From contig NW_006917093.1 in assembly GCF_000516985.1 (NCBI RefSeq), positions 2,108,001-2,172,000 of the forward strand: DNA of 64,000 nucleotides, given 5' to 3'. The notes under the pieces were generated by a model. It saw only the letters and a program-made list of their open reading frames with translations, searched no databases and was not told the DNA's origin. Positions 22,521 through 34,800 of the stretch are shown piece by piece (positions within the stretch are counted from its first letter, which is position 1; the number at the start of each line of letters is the position of its first letter). Made by a program: the position numbers and the translations under genes. This DNA comes from Pestalotiopsis fici W106-1 (Eukaryota > Ascomycota > Sordariomycetes > Amphisphaeriales > Sporocadaceae).

Positions 22521-23250
22521 CCTATCCCGAGCATATCCAAGTAATACTACTTGTGAGCCGGCCGGTCAAGTAATGCCACGAGTTAGATAATTCCATTGAC
22601 AAACTTTCAGTATCACGGTGGGAGACTTCAGTGCACGTCTTGTTCATTTTTCTGGACCATGATCTGAATGCCTGACCTAGTGATATCTCAGATGTAGTCA
22701 TAAGGCTGATGGGCGTCCAGAGAAGAGAGCGCTTCCGCTAGCTATTTTTAATGAGGATATACCACATGAAACACGCAGGGATGTGGGACATCTATATGTA
22801 GCTCAATATTGGCTTGAGAAACAAGAGTGGCCACGGACGGCTCGGCAGCGGAGTGCGTCGTCAGAGCTTCCGCCAACTTTACCAAAGAGCGTGGTTCGGA
22901 TGTGCTCCCTCCGCGACCAGTATGCAACCCCGGGAGGGCGGCACCCACATGGCACCCAATAACCACACAACGGAAGCCCATCCATATTGGTGTTTCCAGT
23001 CTTTATCTATCTCTGGGCGTATCGAATGATTGTCATTTATTCATGATTGGCGGGTCCTGGCGGCGGCGCGTGGGATGTTGGGTTGCATGGTGCGCAGACC
23101 ATGGTCCGCGTTCCGGGTTGACGAGAAGAGATGCTGCGGGTATATATATGAAGATAGATGAACATGCACCTCTATAAATTGATCAAGGCTGATCTCTTCA
23201 ATATCATTTTTACAGTGTGTAAAATCGTCGAAAGGAAGTTGTTCGTCAAT
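22521..23250. other. Intergenic: promoter of the LPMO gene
   Basis: No gene seen. A TATATATA element near 23139-23146 lies about 105 nt before the LPMO start codon. Confidence 0.6.
23139..23146 (+). promoter_or_regulatory. TATA box of LPMO gene
   Basis: TATATATA about 105 nt upstream of the ATG at 23251. Confidence 0.5.
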
Positions 23251-24224
23251 ATGAAGTCACAGACCATTCTAGCACTCGCAGCTCAAGCTGTTTGCATCAG
23301 CGCGCACACCATCTTTGTCCAGCTCGAGAGCGGCGGCACGACGTACGATGTCTCCTATGGCATCCGCGACCCTTCTTACGATGGTCCCATCACTGACGTG
23401 ACCTCGGACGACTTGGCCTGCAATGGCGGACCGAACCCGACAACGCCCTCTTCGGACATTATTGACGTGGCGGCCGGCTCAACCGTCACGGCCGTCTGGA
23501 GGCACACTTTGACTTCGGGGTCCGACGACGTCATGGACGCGTCGCACCTCGGCCCGACAATGGCGTATCTGAAAAAGGTCGATGACGCGACGAGCGACTC
23601 GGGTATTGGCGATGGCTGGTTTGTTTGGCCGTACCTCATGACAAAATGCGGGCCAGTGCATCTGACACAATGATTCTCAACAGGTTCAAGATTGTCGAGG
23701 ACGGCTATACCAACGGGGTTTGGGGCACCAGCAACGTCATCAATAATGCGGGAGAGCAGAGCATTCCCATCCCCAGTTGCATCGCGGACGGCCAGTACCT
23801 ACTCCGAGCTGAGATGATTGCGCTGCACTCGGCTTCGTCGACGGGTGGAGCACAACTATACGTGAGGATGACATGAATGGTACATTTGTATCATGCGAGA
23901 CAGATTACTGACGGTCAGAAACAGATGGAATGTGCCCAGATCAATGTCAGCGGCGGCACGGCATCGGTCTCACCGACGACTTACAGCATCCCCGGTATCT
24001 ATGCCGTAAGTCATTCGACTATCCTTCATGAAATTTGTCTTCTCATATATAAACTGACATGGAAATCAGGCTGATGATCCTGGATTGTTGATCAACATCT
24101 ACTCCATGACCAGCTCTAGCACCTACACCATCCCAGGTCAGTACTTTGTAACGCTTTATTGAACGAGATTGACTGTTTGCTGACAATGGACCCAGGACCG
24201 GATGTGTTTACTTGTGCTGCATAG
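23251..24224 (+). CDS. AA9 lytic polysaccharide monooxygenase (former GH61)
   Basis: Secreted copper enzyme predicted to cleave cellulose or related beta-glucans oxidatively. Exons: 23251-23618, 23684-23861, 23925-24005, 24070-24136, 24196-24224, giving 240 aa. Residues 1-18 are a signal peptide whose cleavage exposes His19, the N-terminal His of the histidine brace. The second brace His is H99 (DASHLGP) and the axial Tyr is Y182 (GGAQLYMEC). [12 protein letters not shown] and [20 protein letters not shown] are typical AA9 blocks. It ends shortly after PGPDVFTC, so there is no carbohydrate-binding module, linker or GPI signal. The LPMO gene stands alone between the AAA ATPase and the Zn2Cys6 regulator. 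Its TATA-type promoter suggests inducible expression (inference). Confidence 0.93.
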
Positions 24225-24589
24225 TATCTCTACGCCTACCATTTTCGGCGAGTTTTGAGTTACGATGTATGTAGACTGCGGTGAATTGTTTCTTCAAGGG
24301 ATAGTGCTCGGGTCTGAACAAGTCCGTATCAAAGACCATGCATTGACCAGCTTCCTGTATATATATGAGTAGCATATATAAATTATTTAAAACATAGATA
24401 TCTGACCTTGTTGACCAAGAGTCACATCAAATGAAATCAAATTTGTGGAAAAGCAACATGTTCATCCGTTATTATACAAGCAATAACCTCCAGCATAACT
24501 ATATACCATTATGTTAAAATGTGTTCCAAGTGTAAAATCACTTGTGACCTTTCGCAGTTTCTCATGACTTCGTAGCCGCTTCATCATTT
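24225..24589. other. AT-rich convergent 3' intergenic region
   Basis: 3' flank of the LPMO (+) and the Zn2Cys6 regulator (-). AT-rich with TATATA stretches near 24358-24380; no gene seen. Confidence 0.6.
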
Positions 24590-26439
24590 TTAGAATACAA
24601 TAAAGTCCTCTCTCCCCTGGAAATAATCATCCCATTTGACCTGAGTACTGGGTCCCCGTTCCGCGTCAATGTTCCACTTGACCTCGAGCGCGTTGATCAC
24701 ACCAATGGGACCCAGTGTCCCCAGAGCCAAGCTTAAGCTCGAAAAGCCGCTGGTCACAAAGCCACGTAGATTCTCATCTCTCAAGTCCGTCTCCATGCCG
24801 AGCATGAATAACGGCCACATGATCAGTTTTCCAATCTGGTGCATGCTCACCGGGTCGGCAAAGACCGGGACCAGTGCTCCGTAGAGCAGCTCAAACGTTT
24901 CCTGTCGGAGCGACTCGACGCTGACGGAGATTTCTGCGGGAAGAAGATGCGCTGTCCCGTCTTCAGAGTCCACTACGAGGGTGCGGAGCGCGTACAGGAG
25001 TGTGGCGGCGCGGTACATGACGCCGAGGCCGAGCCAGAGGTCATGCGCGGGCTTCTGAGAGGGCGAGTCCGTCGCCGGAGACGAGGACGTGCTGCTGCCC
25101 CGGGGGTCGCGCGACGAGGTGGACGGCGCGAGTTTGGGCTCCTCGCTAAAGCTCACCTCCTTGCCGCTCGTTGCCCAACCATTAAAGTTGCGCATGATGG
25201 TCGAGTAGTCGGTGGGCGAAAAGTCCATGACCTTTTGGATGGCCATCTTTGTCCCGGATCGTCGCTTGGCGCGGAGGCTGGGCTTGTTGGCTATCGTGCG
25301 CAGATAGTTTACCAAGGTAATGACCCTGAACAAGACGTCGGGCACTGGGATGCAAGTAGTGGCGACAAATTGCAGGACTCCAGGCTCGATATCCCAGTAC
25401 TGCATCGCCATGTTACATGCCACTGGCATATCTTTGTGAGTTGATGGAGTCGTGGTCGAGCCAATTACATCAATCCTTCAGCTGGTATCAGCATCATTGC
25501 TAAGGCTGCCCAAAGATTAGAATGGTACTCACAGCATAAAGAAGGTTAATACTGGTTTGAAGTATGGGTTCACAGAGATGATCTTTTTCAGGCTTCCTCT
25601 CATCTGAATGATCCTTCTCGCACCTTCGAGATGTGCTCGCCACTCTGTATAGGCGGAAGCTTGAATCTACATTGCGCCAGGTGAGTACAAGAAAGCAAGA
25701 CGTAGAACGGGGAAGGGGGCGTACCGAAGCAACCATGAGAGAAAGAACACACAGTAAAGTCGCATCGCTCGTTTGTTCTTCCGGCATACTCAGCTTTTCG
25801 TTCAGTCCTTGCAGCGCCTCCACGCGCAAGGCAAAAACATCGGCATCCCGTTGTACGAGTGCTGATGATGGAGTCGGTTCTGGCCCGTACGACATGAGCC
25901 TATGGAAGCTCGCAACGGAGACAAGAACTTTGACGTAGATATCGGGAATCCTGTCGACAGTTTGAATGTTGACTTTGTATGGGTTAAAGTGGCTCTCGAG
26001 AGACACCAGATCTGGACATATCATCTTATTGACTGAGAATTGATTAGCGGTCAACACACTGTAGCATAGTATTCATTGTATGCGTACAATAATCCAGCCC
26101 CTCAAAGATCATTTGTGCTCTTCGATACAGCGACGGAACGGGTTGACTAAACAGGGGCGATCTTGTTGCAGTCGGCTTCATGATCTGATCAGACGTGAAC
26201 TCGGATGGCTCCGAATCCTTTGCACCGGAGGCCCTGCCCCCAGAGTCCAGGTGCCGCCGGTTCGCATGGCCCTCCTGCACAGCTACGTGGCCACGTGCCT
26301 CCTCATCGTAGCCATCGCACGCGACACCGAGATTCTTACAAGTCGAGCAGGACGGATAGAGGCCGTCACACCGGACGCGACCTCGAAGGCACGTCCAGCA
26401 TTGAGGTCCAAGTGGCATTGGATCTAAAGTGCTGCACAT
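24590..26439 (-). CDS. Zn2Cys6 transcription factor with Fungal_trans_2-type domain
   Basis: Nuclear DNA-binding regulator. Exons: 26439-26088, 26032-25725, 25666-25533, 25475-24590, giving 559 aa. The binuclear zinc cluster is C14, C17, C24, C31, C34, C41, spacing 2-6-6-2-6, in canonical form (CWTCLRGRVRCDG). The rest resembles the Fungal_trans_2 helical region (FNKMICPDLVSLES, ASAYTEWRAHLEGARRII, FELLYGALVPVF), usual in regulators of metabolic gene sets. A Ser-rich insert lies in the last exon. It precedes the M24 peptidase, MFS transporter and UstYa-like genes, making it a candidate local regulator, but no shared promoter motif was established. The start is the first ATG before the cluster. 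Confidence 0.9.
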
Positions 26440-27722
26440 GCATTGCTCCGAAGCCGCAAGGAGAGAGAAGGAGAGAAATGCAGATGATAGTTACGAGACT
26501 TGAACAAAACGTATGTAGCCTCGGGAAGCAGTGAATAATAAAAACGTCGGCTGTTGGGTTCTTGTGCCTATGTGTTCTTTAAATAGAACCCACACTCAAT
26601 ACCTACACCTGCATTGCATGGGATGCATGTGCGCGAGCGAGTGAGGAGGCAGACAGGAAAGAAGCTTACTTCCTTGAATGGTAACCGAACCCATGGCTTG
26701 ACGGGGGACTCTTTGAGCCCTGTGTCAATGAGGATCATCAGAGGAGGGGTTCAGCTCTTGGGCGCCAAGACGAGATAGCAGAAAGCGGTTTAGCTGGGCG
26801 TTGCGACAGGATCGGCAGGGATTCTTTTGCTTCACCGTCTTCTCGCGTGCACAAGAGATCGTCCCTTCTTGTATTCCATTCCCCAGCCTCACTATACCAT
26901 ATTTATCTTTCGTGTCAAGTCATCCATGTCGTCTTCTTGGTAATAATTGCTTCAGTCCATGTCCAGTATCATATTCTAGCCATTGTGGGCCATGAGCACA
27001 AAGTAATAGACGCTACTGTACAATAAGGACAGAGACTCCTTGGATGCCGTCGCCCATAGATAAAAATACAAACTATTTCAGGGTCACCGTATCATATGGG
27101 ATCTTTTTTCGTGAGATGCCTGCTGGTCCTACATATGTACATTTCATGACATAACCCATCTGCAGCCACAGCAGAAAGGTCCCCAGAGACGGGTCGACCA
27201 GCATATATAAATGTCAAACCAATCAAATGACGCCATCCCGCACTCTACCTAGATGAGTGTAACGTTGGACCAGTGACAAGCTTCATGTTGTCCGCTTAGT
27301 GTTGTATTGCACCGTCGCAAATCCTCGAATCATGAACCACGATCCCGTAGCTAATTTCGTTGGAGCCTGGACGACCGAGCACTGGCAGCGGTGCCTCTTG
27401 AGGTGGGTGAGCGAGTGATTATTCAACTGTACAGAGTACATCAAGCGAAAACGAAAGCTTGATACCTTATTCGTCTTCTTTCATCCTCAATCTTCAGTCG
27501 TGGTCTTAGTCATGGAGTACAGCCTTATTGTCATTTCGCCGAGACACCAGGCAAACATATACTTTTCCATAGGCCGATACCTGCATAGTACAATAACTAC
27601 ATAGTAGTGACAATACTATTTGATTGTATGTGTACCTACATAGGCGCCACAATGTCGGCTTACACCAGGCTGCACTTTTAGAATTACCATCCCATACATC
27701 CAAGTCCTACTATCAAGTAACA
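26440..27722. other. Intergenic (1.3 kb), no gene seen
   Basis: Promoter side of the Zn2Cys6 regulator and 3' flank of the M24 peptidase. Short frames only, none recognisable. Confidence 0.6.
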
Positions 27723-29262
27723 TCATGGCTCATAAGGTCCCTTGGCGCGGACACCAGTCAACAGTTCGGCCTCGCCGTCTTCTTTGACCAGGTAAATATC
27801 TTCGTGACGGACTCCAAACTTGCCTTCGAGGTAGATGCCTGGTTCATTAGTAAAAGTCATGCCAGCCTGGAGCAACACTCCCTTATTCCACATGTTGAGA
27901 TAGGGCGACTCGTGGGCCTTGATACCAATGCCATGGCCAAGTCGGTGAGTGAAGCCATAGCCGTACCCAGCGGCCTCTATGACGTTGCGCGCGGCTATAT
28001 CCACGCTTGCTGCAGTATTGTTTGGCTTGAACGCAGCTGCGGCAGCCGTCTGGGCGTCTAGAACAATATCCCATACCTTGAGCTTCTCTGCACGCATGTC
28101 TGACTGCTCTAGGTTTTCTTGCTCGGCTCCATCATGCGAGGCTCCCAGGCCGACGAGCGATCTCAAGACTGCCATGAACCGCGAAGAGCTAGTCTTGGGC
28201 GGATCAATAAAGAAACTTCGGCATATATCCGACGAATACCCCAAGTAGTGTGCACCGACGTCGATGACAATCATGCTGCTCGGAGTGACCTTTTTGAAGC
28301 CGGTGACAAAGCCACCGTGCGGGAGAGCTCCGTGCTCCTCGAAGAGAACAATGTTGAAGAAGAGACTGAATCCAATAGACAGAAGCGAGTTGTCCAATAT
28401 CGCCGTGACTTCGTTTTCGGTAAGTCCAGGGACGAGACAGGGTCTCATTGCCCTGACGGCCACGACGGTGCCGGTGTTTACAACACGGATCAATTCGACT
28501 TCTGCCGGACTCTTGATCTGTCGCACGAGTTCGGCCCTAGGGCTCAGACCGACGGTTTCAAAGCCGACTGAATCCAAGCCGCGGACAATGTAGTCACGGA
28601 TTTCCTCATCCATCATGAGTTTAGGCGATTCGCTAGAAAAGAGACCCGACTCGAGTAACGTCGAGTAGGGATTCCAGTGCTCCTCCCAGATCACGATGTC
28701 GAGCTCCTCCTCTCTCGAAGGGATTCCAAGCATACGGACTCGTCCCTCTTCAAAGTGCGGGGAGAGGAAAGCAGTCTTGGCGACAATCTCGCCTCCTGAC
28801 GATACTTGGGGAAGGATGAGCATGAGAAATGGTCTCTCCTCGGGCTCCCACGGCTCCCAGTCAACCTGGGAGATATTTCCATAATATCTAGAATATCATA
28901 AGCTGAGTTCGAGCTGTGAAACCTGTCACCACCACCTACTGGAATGTGTAGCCCGGCTCCAGCACGAAAGCATCAATCTTGTCGGCGTGCAGTGCCCGAG
29001 CGAGCTTGTCCCGACGCTCTAGAAACTCCTCCGCGATAATGGGTTTCGCATCCTTCATAAAAGATAGGTCGGCATGAAGATTGTCAATCGAGCACTGCTG
29101 TACCTTGGCGACGTCCACCTCGGCGCTATGCGCTCCGAGGAGTGTTCTCAGGCAGACCCAGGCAACCGCCAGTAGAGTCAACCCGGACACAAAGGCGACA
29201 CCGGACCGGCGCCGGACTGTCCCTTGCCTCGCGAGGGGCGGTGTCAACTCTTGGTAACCCAT
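27723..29262 (-). CDS. Membrane-anchored M24 metallopeptidase (Xaa-Pro aminopeptidase/dipeptidase-like)
   Basis: Predicted dimetal exopeptidase acting at Xaa-Pro bonds. Exons: 29262-28940 and 28887-27723, giving 495 aa. A hydrophobic segment at residues 21-42 follows a basic stretch (RRRSG), so the protein is probably a type II membrane protein with its catalytic domain in the secretory lumen or outside. A creatinase-like N-domain precedes the pita-bread fold. The metal-ligand set looks complete: Asp in VIDVGAHYLGY, Asp in SSDICRSFF, His in HRLGHGIGIKAHES, Glu in FTNEPGIYL and Glu in GVRHEDIYLV. Most fungal M24 peptidases are cytosolic or secreted, so the anchor is unusual. The MFS transporter is divergent, 826 bp away. 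Peptide processing is possible but unproven. Confidence 0.9.
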
Positions 29263-30088
29263 GATTTGTTATTTCGATGTTCTTGTCCTGCTGCTTACAA
29301 CACACGTCCCCTATAACGAGCTTCCTCCTACGTCCGGGATTCGCCCAGGGTGAGAGGATGAAGAAGGCGGTGATGTCAAGTCGTGCAATGCTGGAATCTA
29401 TGGCCAAATCTGTAAACAAAGTCGCTCACATGGCAAGCTCGGCAAGATTTCCCAAGCACAATGCCAAGATTGGGACAACAAAGTAGCTCCCCCACTCTTG
29501 ATCTTGCGATTTGATGCTGGGGGAGATGCCGGCAGCAGTCAGGGATTCCCACATTAGTTGCGGAGTGACTCCGCGACGCTGGATCGGCCCTCCCGATTCC
29601 AACCTCCGGAGGTCAATAGCAAAGACTTTATGCTTTGTCAGTGTCCGAATGTTAACCTCCAAATGCATTTTATGTAAGCCAGTCTATTCCACATACTTGA
29701 AGGCATAGTACTTTATAACTCGGATTAGGACCAATCTTTGATTTATGCCCTTCAACGGCGTTGTAGTCTTATTGATATAAGCCTTCGGCTGTCAACTTAC
29801 AGGGCTAATCTCTTACCCCAATCTTGGCGTTTCAACTACTGCGTAAAGAGCCTGGTATTTTGCACAGGTCGTTTTCAGGACACTGCCAACATAATTCTCA
29901 TATCTGTTCCCTTACGCGTCGCCGGCACATTTATGGCCGATAAGACGGCTCAGCTCGGTTATGAACCACGGAGACGACAGGGGTCTACTATCTGCCAGCG
30001 ATTAGAATGGCATTCATAACGATGGGCATGGAAGCTCTCTCAGGGCTGTCGAAAATGCGACAGTTCTCTTTCTCTATGCGCCGTAGAA
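29263..30088. promoter_or_regulatory. Divergent intergenic region between M24 peptidase and MFS transporter
   Basis: 826 bp between the two start codons; it must hold both promoters. No gene or clear regulatory motif recognised. Confidence 0.4.
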
Positions 30089-31857
30089 ATGGGCTCTGCT
30101 GAAATGGTTCACGAGTCTACCAGCGCTGCTCAGCTGGCAGCCATGGGCAAAGATCAGATAACTGCTGATGACAAGGTCGCTCATCAGACCACATCTGTTG
30201 ACGCTGATGTGGAGATTGTGCCGGCAGAAGAAGAGAAGTCATACTATTCCAAGCTCTCGGTGTGGTTGATGGTATTGTTCTCTGGTCTTGCTATCGGGTC
30301 CGACGGCTAGTAAGAATGCAAACTCCCCCGGGACATTCATCAAATGTATTAACACGGCGTTCTTCTAGCAATGCGGCCGTCATTGGAAACGTGGAACTGC
30401 TTTTGGCGGTGCTGTACCCCGAGGCCCTGACGACATCCATCTACCAGCGCCTAAGTAACGCGTTCCTGATTGGCATGATCGTTGGCATGCTGCTCTTTGG
30501 CGTCGTCGTCGACCAGCTCGGTCGCAAGACGGGTGCCGTCGCAACCACTATTCTTCTTGTCCTCGGCATCGTCCTCTCCGCCGCCGCCCACGGCGTCGAC
30601 GCCACTGGCATGTTCTGGATGCTCATCATTGCCCGCGGTATCGCTGGCGTCGGTGCTGGTGGCGAGTATCCCGTGTCCGGCGCCGGTGCTCTCGAGGCTT
30701 CAGACGAAAACGGCACCCTGCGAAAGCGCCGAGGCTTCATGTTTGCTGTACGTACACGAATCGGCTCTATAGTAATCTTGCTGAACTTGGAAACGCTAAC
30801 CTCCCCGTCTCTCACACTAGATGCTTGCTGATCTCTCCGCCTCGCTCGGCTACGTCTGGGGCGGCCTGGTCCCGCTGCTGCTGCTCCTGTGCGTCGGACA
30901 AAAGGTCGAGCATTACGATACAGTCTGGCGGACGTCGTTTGCGCTCGGACTGGTGCCGCCTCTCGTCATCTTTTGGTTCCGCCTGCGCATGGCCGTGTCC
31001 ACGGCCTATCGTCGATCGGCCATGCGCAAGCAGCGCACGCCCTACCTGCTGGCGTTCCGCCGGTACTGGCGGCCGTTTCTCGGCGGTGCCGCCACGTGGT
31101 TCCTCTACAATTGGATCTCAATCCCCTTTGGCATCTTCAGCTCGACCATTATCTCCCGCACCGGTGCCGAGAATAGCTTGGTGAAGAACTTGGGCTGGGG
31201 AGTAGTGATCAACTGCTTTTACATTCCGGTGAGTTTCTTTGGTTGTCTTCCCTCTGATTACGAGGTGACTGTTTTCAAGTTTCTACACCAAGTATCTAAT
31301 ACAATATCCAGGGACCATTTCTCGGCGGATATCTCTCCGACAAGCTAGGAAGACGTCAAACCATGGCATTGGGCTTTGGAGCCCAGGCAGTACTCGGCTT
31401 CATCCTCGGTGGTGCGATTGGACCGATCCAGACCATATTTCCGCTGTTCGTCGTGCTCTATGGCGTCTTTCTGACCCTCGGAGAGGTCGGCCCCGGCAGC
31501 ACCGTCGTGCTCGTCGCGTCCGAGTGCTTCCCCACGTCGATCCGCGGTCAAATGATGGGCCTCATCTCGGCCTGCTCCAAGGCGGGAGCGGCCATTGGTA
31601 CCCAGGTCTTCACGGCCATTCTGAACGCCTATACCGACGACTCCAAGGGAGATCAGGTGGCTTTTCTCATTGGCTCGGGGTTTGCGGTACTGGGCGCCTT
31701 GATCGCATGGTTTGTGATCCCCGATGTTTCGCGCCAGCTCGACGACGACGACGCGGCTTGGAAGGTGTATCTGGCCGATCATGGATTCCAGGCAGAATGG
31801 GGTGACAACGTCACGAAAGACCCAGCCGGTGTCGTGATGGATCAGCGCAGCTCATAG
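30089..31857 (+). CDS. MFS transporter, phosphate/glycerophosphodiester symporter (Git1-like) type
   Basis: Predicted plasma-membrane proton symporter with 12 helices. Exons: 30089-30309, 30369-30747, 30821-31228, 31312-31857, giving 517 aa. The N-terminal tail is acidic (about 55 residues). MFS signatures: DQLGRKTG after helix 2, GIAGVGAGGEYPVSGAG in helix 4-5, SDKLGRRQTM after helix 8, then GEVGPGSTVVLVASECFPTSIRGQMMG, which is typical of the phosphate:H+ symporter branch including glycerophosphoinositol permease Git1. The substrate cannot be read from sequence; phosphate, glycerophosphodiesters or an organic anion are all possible. In context it could serve uptake or export for the neighbouring enzymes. 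The start is the first ATG of the frame. Confidence 0.88.
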
Positions 31858-33196
31858 TCGAAAACACATTTAGTGTGAGTACACTATCGCTAAGTACCGA
31901 ATTTAGGGGCATGGTTTCATAGGGTGCACGCCTGTTTTAATTGGTCCCACGCCTTGCCAACGATCTACCGAAGATCTGGGGAGTATATTAAGTGCGGGCG
32001 GGCCCAACTACGTACACCGTGGTATACAACGAGTAAGAATTGAAATTGGTGTCGATATACGAGCTTTCCAATGACCCATCTGTCACGTGTATCTGTCATG
32101 CCCGTAACTTTGCGTGACATGTGAGTGATCGGCAGAGTGATCTCGCGGTAATGCCGCTAGTGACGAACGTGCGCAGCCTTGACGATGTCGAGGTTGCGAT
32201 GCTAAGATGTTGCTCCTGGATGCCATACTTTGAGTGCAAGTCCACGAGGTTTTCGTGACCAAATTTGCATCAAAGGCCTCTCTTTCAAATCCATGACGGT
32301 ACCAAGGTATGAGGACTCGATTGTAGATGGACATGATTCGAATCTGCCGAGTTCGGTCCAAAAAAGAAATCTGTAGTTGAGATTCTCCCTGAACCTTGAT
32401 TAAGGATGACAGTGCAGACTGAAAAGATCGCGGCATCGCCCTGTGCTGTTTGGACTTCCTAATGATCCCTGCGCCTCGTCAACGACAGAACATTTTGCAT
32501 TGATTGTGATTTGCGTCCAAATCCACACTATTGCTATAATCCTGGGCATATCTTGATAATAAAGCAACAACAACACTGTGTGCAACAAGGGGGGGAAACG
32601 TCCCCTATTATCAACAAAAGCATGTCCATGTTCAACTTGTCACCTTCCACAAGCAAGGTAGCATCGCCAATAAATCAAGGCCCAAACTAGCTTGCGCAAG
32701 CTATGCTACAATGAGGTTGCAATCACAGCTCATCCAGTGGGACTTAGATCATCTACAGGGGCTGGCGCCGTCCTACCGGAAAACACCGCGGGCCCCCACA
32801 GTATAAGCGATTCTCAATTCGTCCACGGCATTGGACAACCGTCCATGATTATGCTCAAGGAAGAAATTCCAGAAGCAAATGATCCGATTTCCGCGCCCCA
32901 CTGGAACAGCGGCTCTCGAGAGAAACTTCGACTGAACAAAAAAAGAAGCATCAGTCTGGAGTGTTAAATATGGAGTCGCAATGGAGTCTGGCCAGGGATT
33001 ATTGTTGGGTTGTCATATTTCTGGATATTATTTTGAAAGAAGCATCGAAACAACTGATGATTTACGCATTCTTGACGTGGCCAATTTTCTATCCTTCAAC
33101 TTGTCGACTTTTCTTTTGCTGACTGAATATGACTATATATGACCGCTAATAATGTATCAATATTCACAACGACACTGATCTCCTCTATATACCCAA
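31858..33196. other. Intergenic (1.3 kb), no supported gene
   Basis: Contains an open frame of 117 codons on the minus strand (32083-32436) without recognisable domains, and no repeated-core precursor peptide of the fungal RiPP type. The last part is promoter of the UstYa-like gene, with CTATATA about 10 nt before its ATG. Confidence 0.5.
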
Positions 33197-33988
33197 ATGT
33201 TTATCATGTCTAGATCAAATCCCACCGAAGATGTGGACGACCTGGAGTCGGCCCAGACTCCTTTTCTATCCAACAGCGAAAGGAAAGAAAATCATTCAGA
33301 TCACGAGCAAATATCAACAAAAGGGGAGGAGAAGTGCATTTCACGGCGGTGGTTGGAGCACCAGACGATATTCCACAGTATTGTTTATATACTCGCAATA
33401 TGGGGACTAGTATCACTTGCTTGGCAGGCTGCTGGAACGATATCTGCTGGGTCTTCATTCTCAAGAAACTCTTCCAACTCACAACCTGAATATGACGTCT
33501 ATCGACCCGAGACGCTGGCGCCGGGACTCAACGAATGCGATTGCGGACCTACGACGGCCGACGCCCTGGCCCGGGACTGCAAATACGACAGCCTGTCCAC
33601 GGCCTGGCTGCCACCATACTGTCGAGACGACGAGCTGACGGCCGAGTTCGACCGCTCGGGCCCCGGTCCGGACGGAAGCTGGGGCTACTTCGCCGACGAG
33701 GCCGGGACGATACCGCTCAGCGCCGACGAGGTGGCGGCGCTTGGCGAGACGGGTGGCTCCTTTTGGGCCTCGCGCGACTGGCACGTTGTGCACTGTCTGT
33801 ATTACTGGCGTAAATACGCACGCATGCGGCACACGGGCGCCGTCATGGAGGCCCGCTTTGACAACGAGGCCCACGTTGAGCACTGTACCCGTCTCATTCG
33901 CAAGCCTGCCCCCGATTACTTCTTCCTCATCGAGGTCCCCGTCATGATGAACTCGAGCGACCATCACCACCGTGCTGAGGGATCTTGA
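33197..33988 (+). CDS. UstYa-like (DUF3328-type) protein with two HxxHC motifs
   Basis: Single-exon, 263 aa; a second in-frame ATG lies at 33206. A cytosolic tail is followed by one transmembrane helix (about 59-80) and a Cys-rich luminal domain. Two HxxHC motifs, HVVHC at 196-200 and HVEHC at 226-230, are the hallmark of UstYa-family proteins, copper-dependent oxidases that cyclise or halogenate peptides and other metabolites in fungal clusters. A conserved block (ECDCGPTTADALARDCKYD, then STAWLPPYC and DDELTAEF) precedes them, as in the widespread UstYa-related subgroup. The neighbours upstream are an MFS transporter, M24 peptidase and Zn2Cys6 regulator, a plausible small cluster. No precursor gene was found nearby, so the substrate is unknown. 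Confidence 0.85.
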   Translation: MFIMSRSNPTEDVDDLESAQTPFLSNSERKENHSDHEQISTKGEEKCISRRWLEHQTIFHSIVYILAIWGLVSLAWQAAGTISAGSSFSRNSSNSQPEYDVYRPETLAPGLNECDCGPTTADALARDCKYDSLSTAWLPPYCRDDELTAEFDRSGPGPDGSWGYFADEAGTIPLSADEVAALGETGGSFWASRDWHVVHCLYYWRKYARMRHTGAVMEARFDNEAHVEHCTRLIRKPAPDYFFLIEVPVMMNSSDHHHRAEGS

Positions 33989-34800
33989 ACTCCCCTCTCA
34001 GAATTTTCTTCAGATGAAAGCGACAATGACAGCATGTCCGGCTCCCAATGCAACCCTTGGATGTGGCAGCGCAATAGTCCCACGGCAAAAATTCCCGACG
34101 TTTGTTGGGATTTGTGTATGACCACGTTGCTCTGCATGCCCGCAAATTAGAGGAACACCAAAATTATGTACCGTCATGGCAAATACGGAAACGATTTTGG
34201 AACAATCCTCTGTGCTTATAGAGACAGGCGCTGATCTGCCGCGGACATGGCACAATACCGCACGTCTCCATGGCCAACACTCTTTGGCAATGTGCTGAAA
34301 CGAGAAGGCACAGGGACTTTTCGGCAAATTGCCAAACAGAGCAAAGCATAGGCGTACCAAAGAATACAGACCAGAGTAAATTCTTGGCTCGTAAGGTCTC
34401 CATGGATGGCAATTGTTCCTCGGCACAATCAAGCTCGAGCACTGGCCGTTGAAGCCAAACGTGAGCGGGACATGACATGAATGATATGCCATTTGTAAAA
34501 TAGCTAGAACACAGCTGAATGTGGTTTCATCCCACATCTATGTATGATATCTTGTCAATGCAATGTACATAGGAACTTATAAAGCAAGTATATTTGAGCG
34601 CTGGTGAACTTTGAACAACCAGGCCTCGTGGCTTCAACTCTCGGTCCAAAAAACTGAACACTTCAGCGTCATTTCTCAACCCCCTCAACTCAAACTCCAT
34701 TGCGCCAGCCTAGGTATCGTAAACGCGTAAAGTGCAATCAATGATGTACAAGTCCATAATCCGGCTCAGCTATTGACATTCGGCTGTGCCATCACCTAGC
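33989..34800. other. Convergent intergenic region
   Basis: 3' flanks of the UstYa-like gene (+) and Mad1 (-). A 175-codon antisense frame here has no family resemblance; nothing else seen. Confidence 0.6.

Noticed and set aside
32083..32436. 117-codon minus-strand frame in the 31.9-33.2 kb gap
   Set aside because: Parts look protein-like, but no domain or intron structure could be supported. It might be a decayed gene; a BLASTX hit over 31900-32600 would revive it.
34010..34537. 175-codon minus-strand frame between the UstYa-like gene and Mad1
   Set aside because: Cys/His-rich arbitrary sequence without domain or splice support; intergenic.
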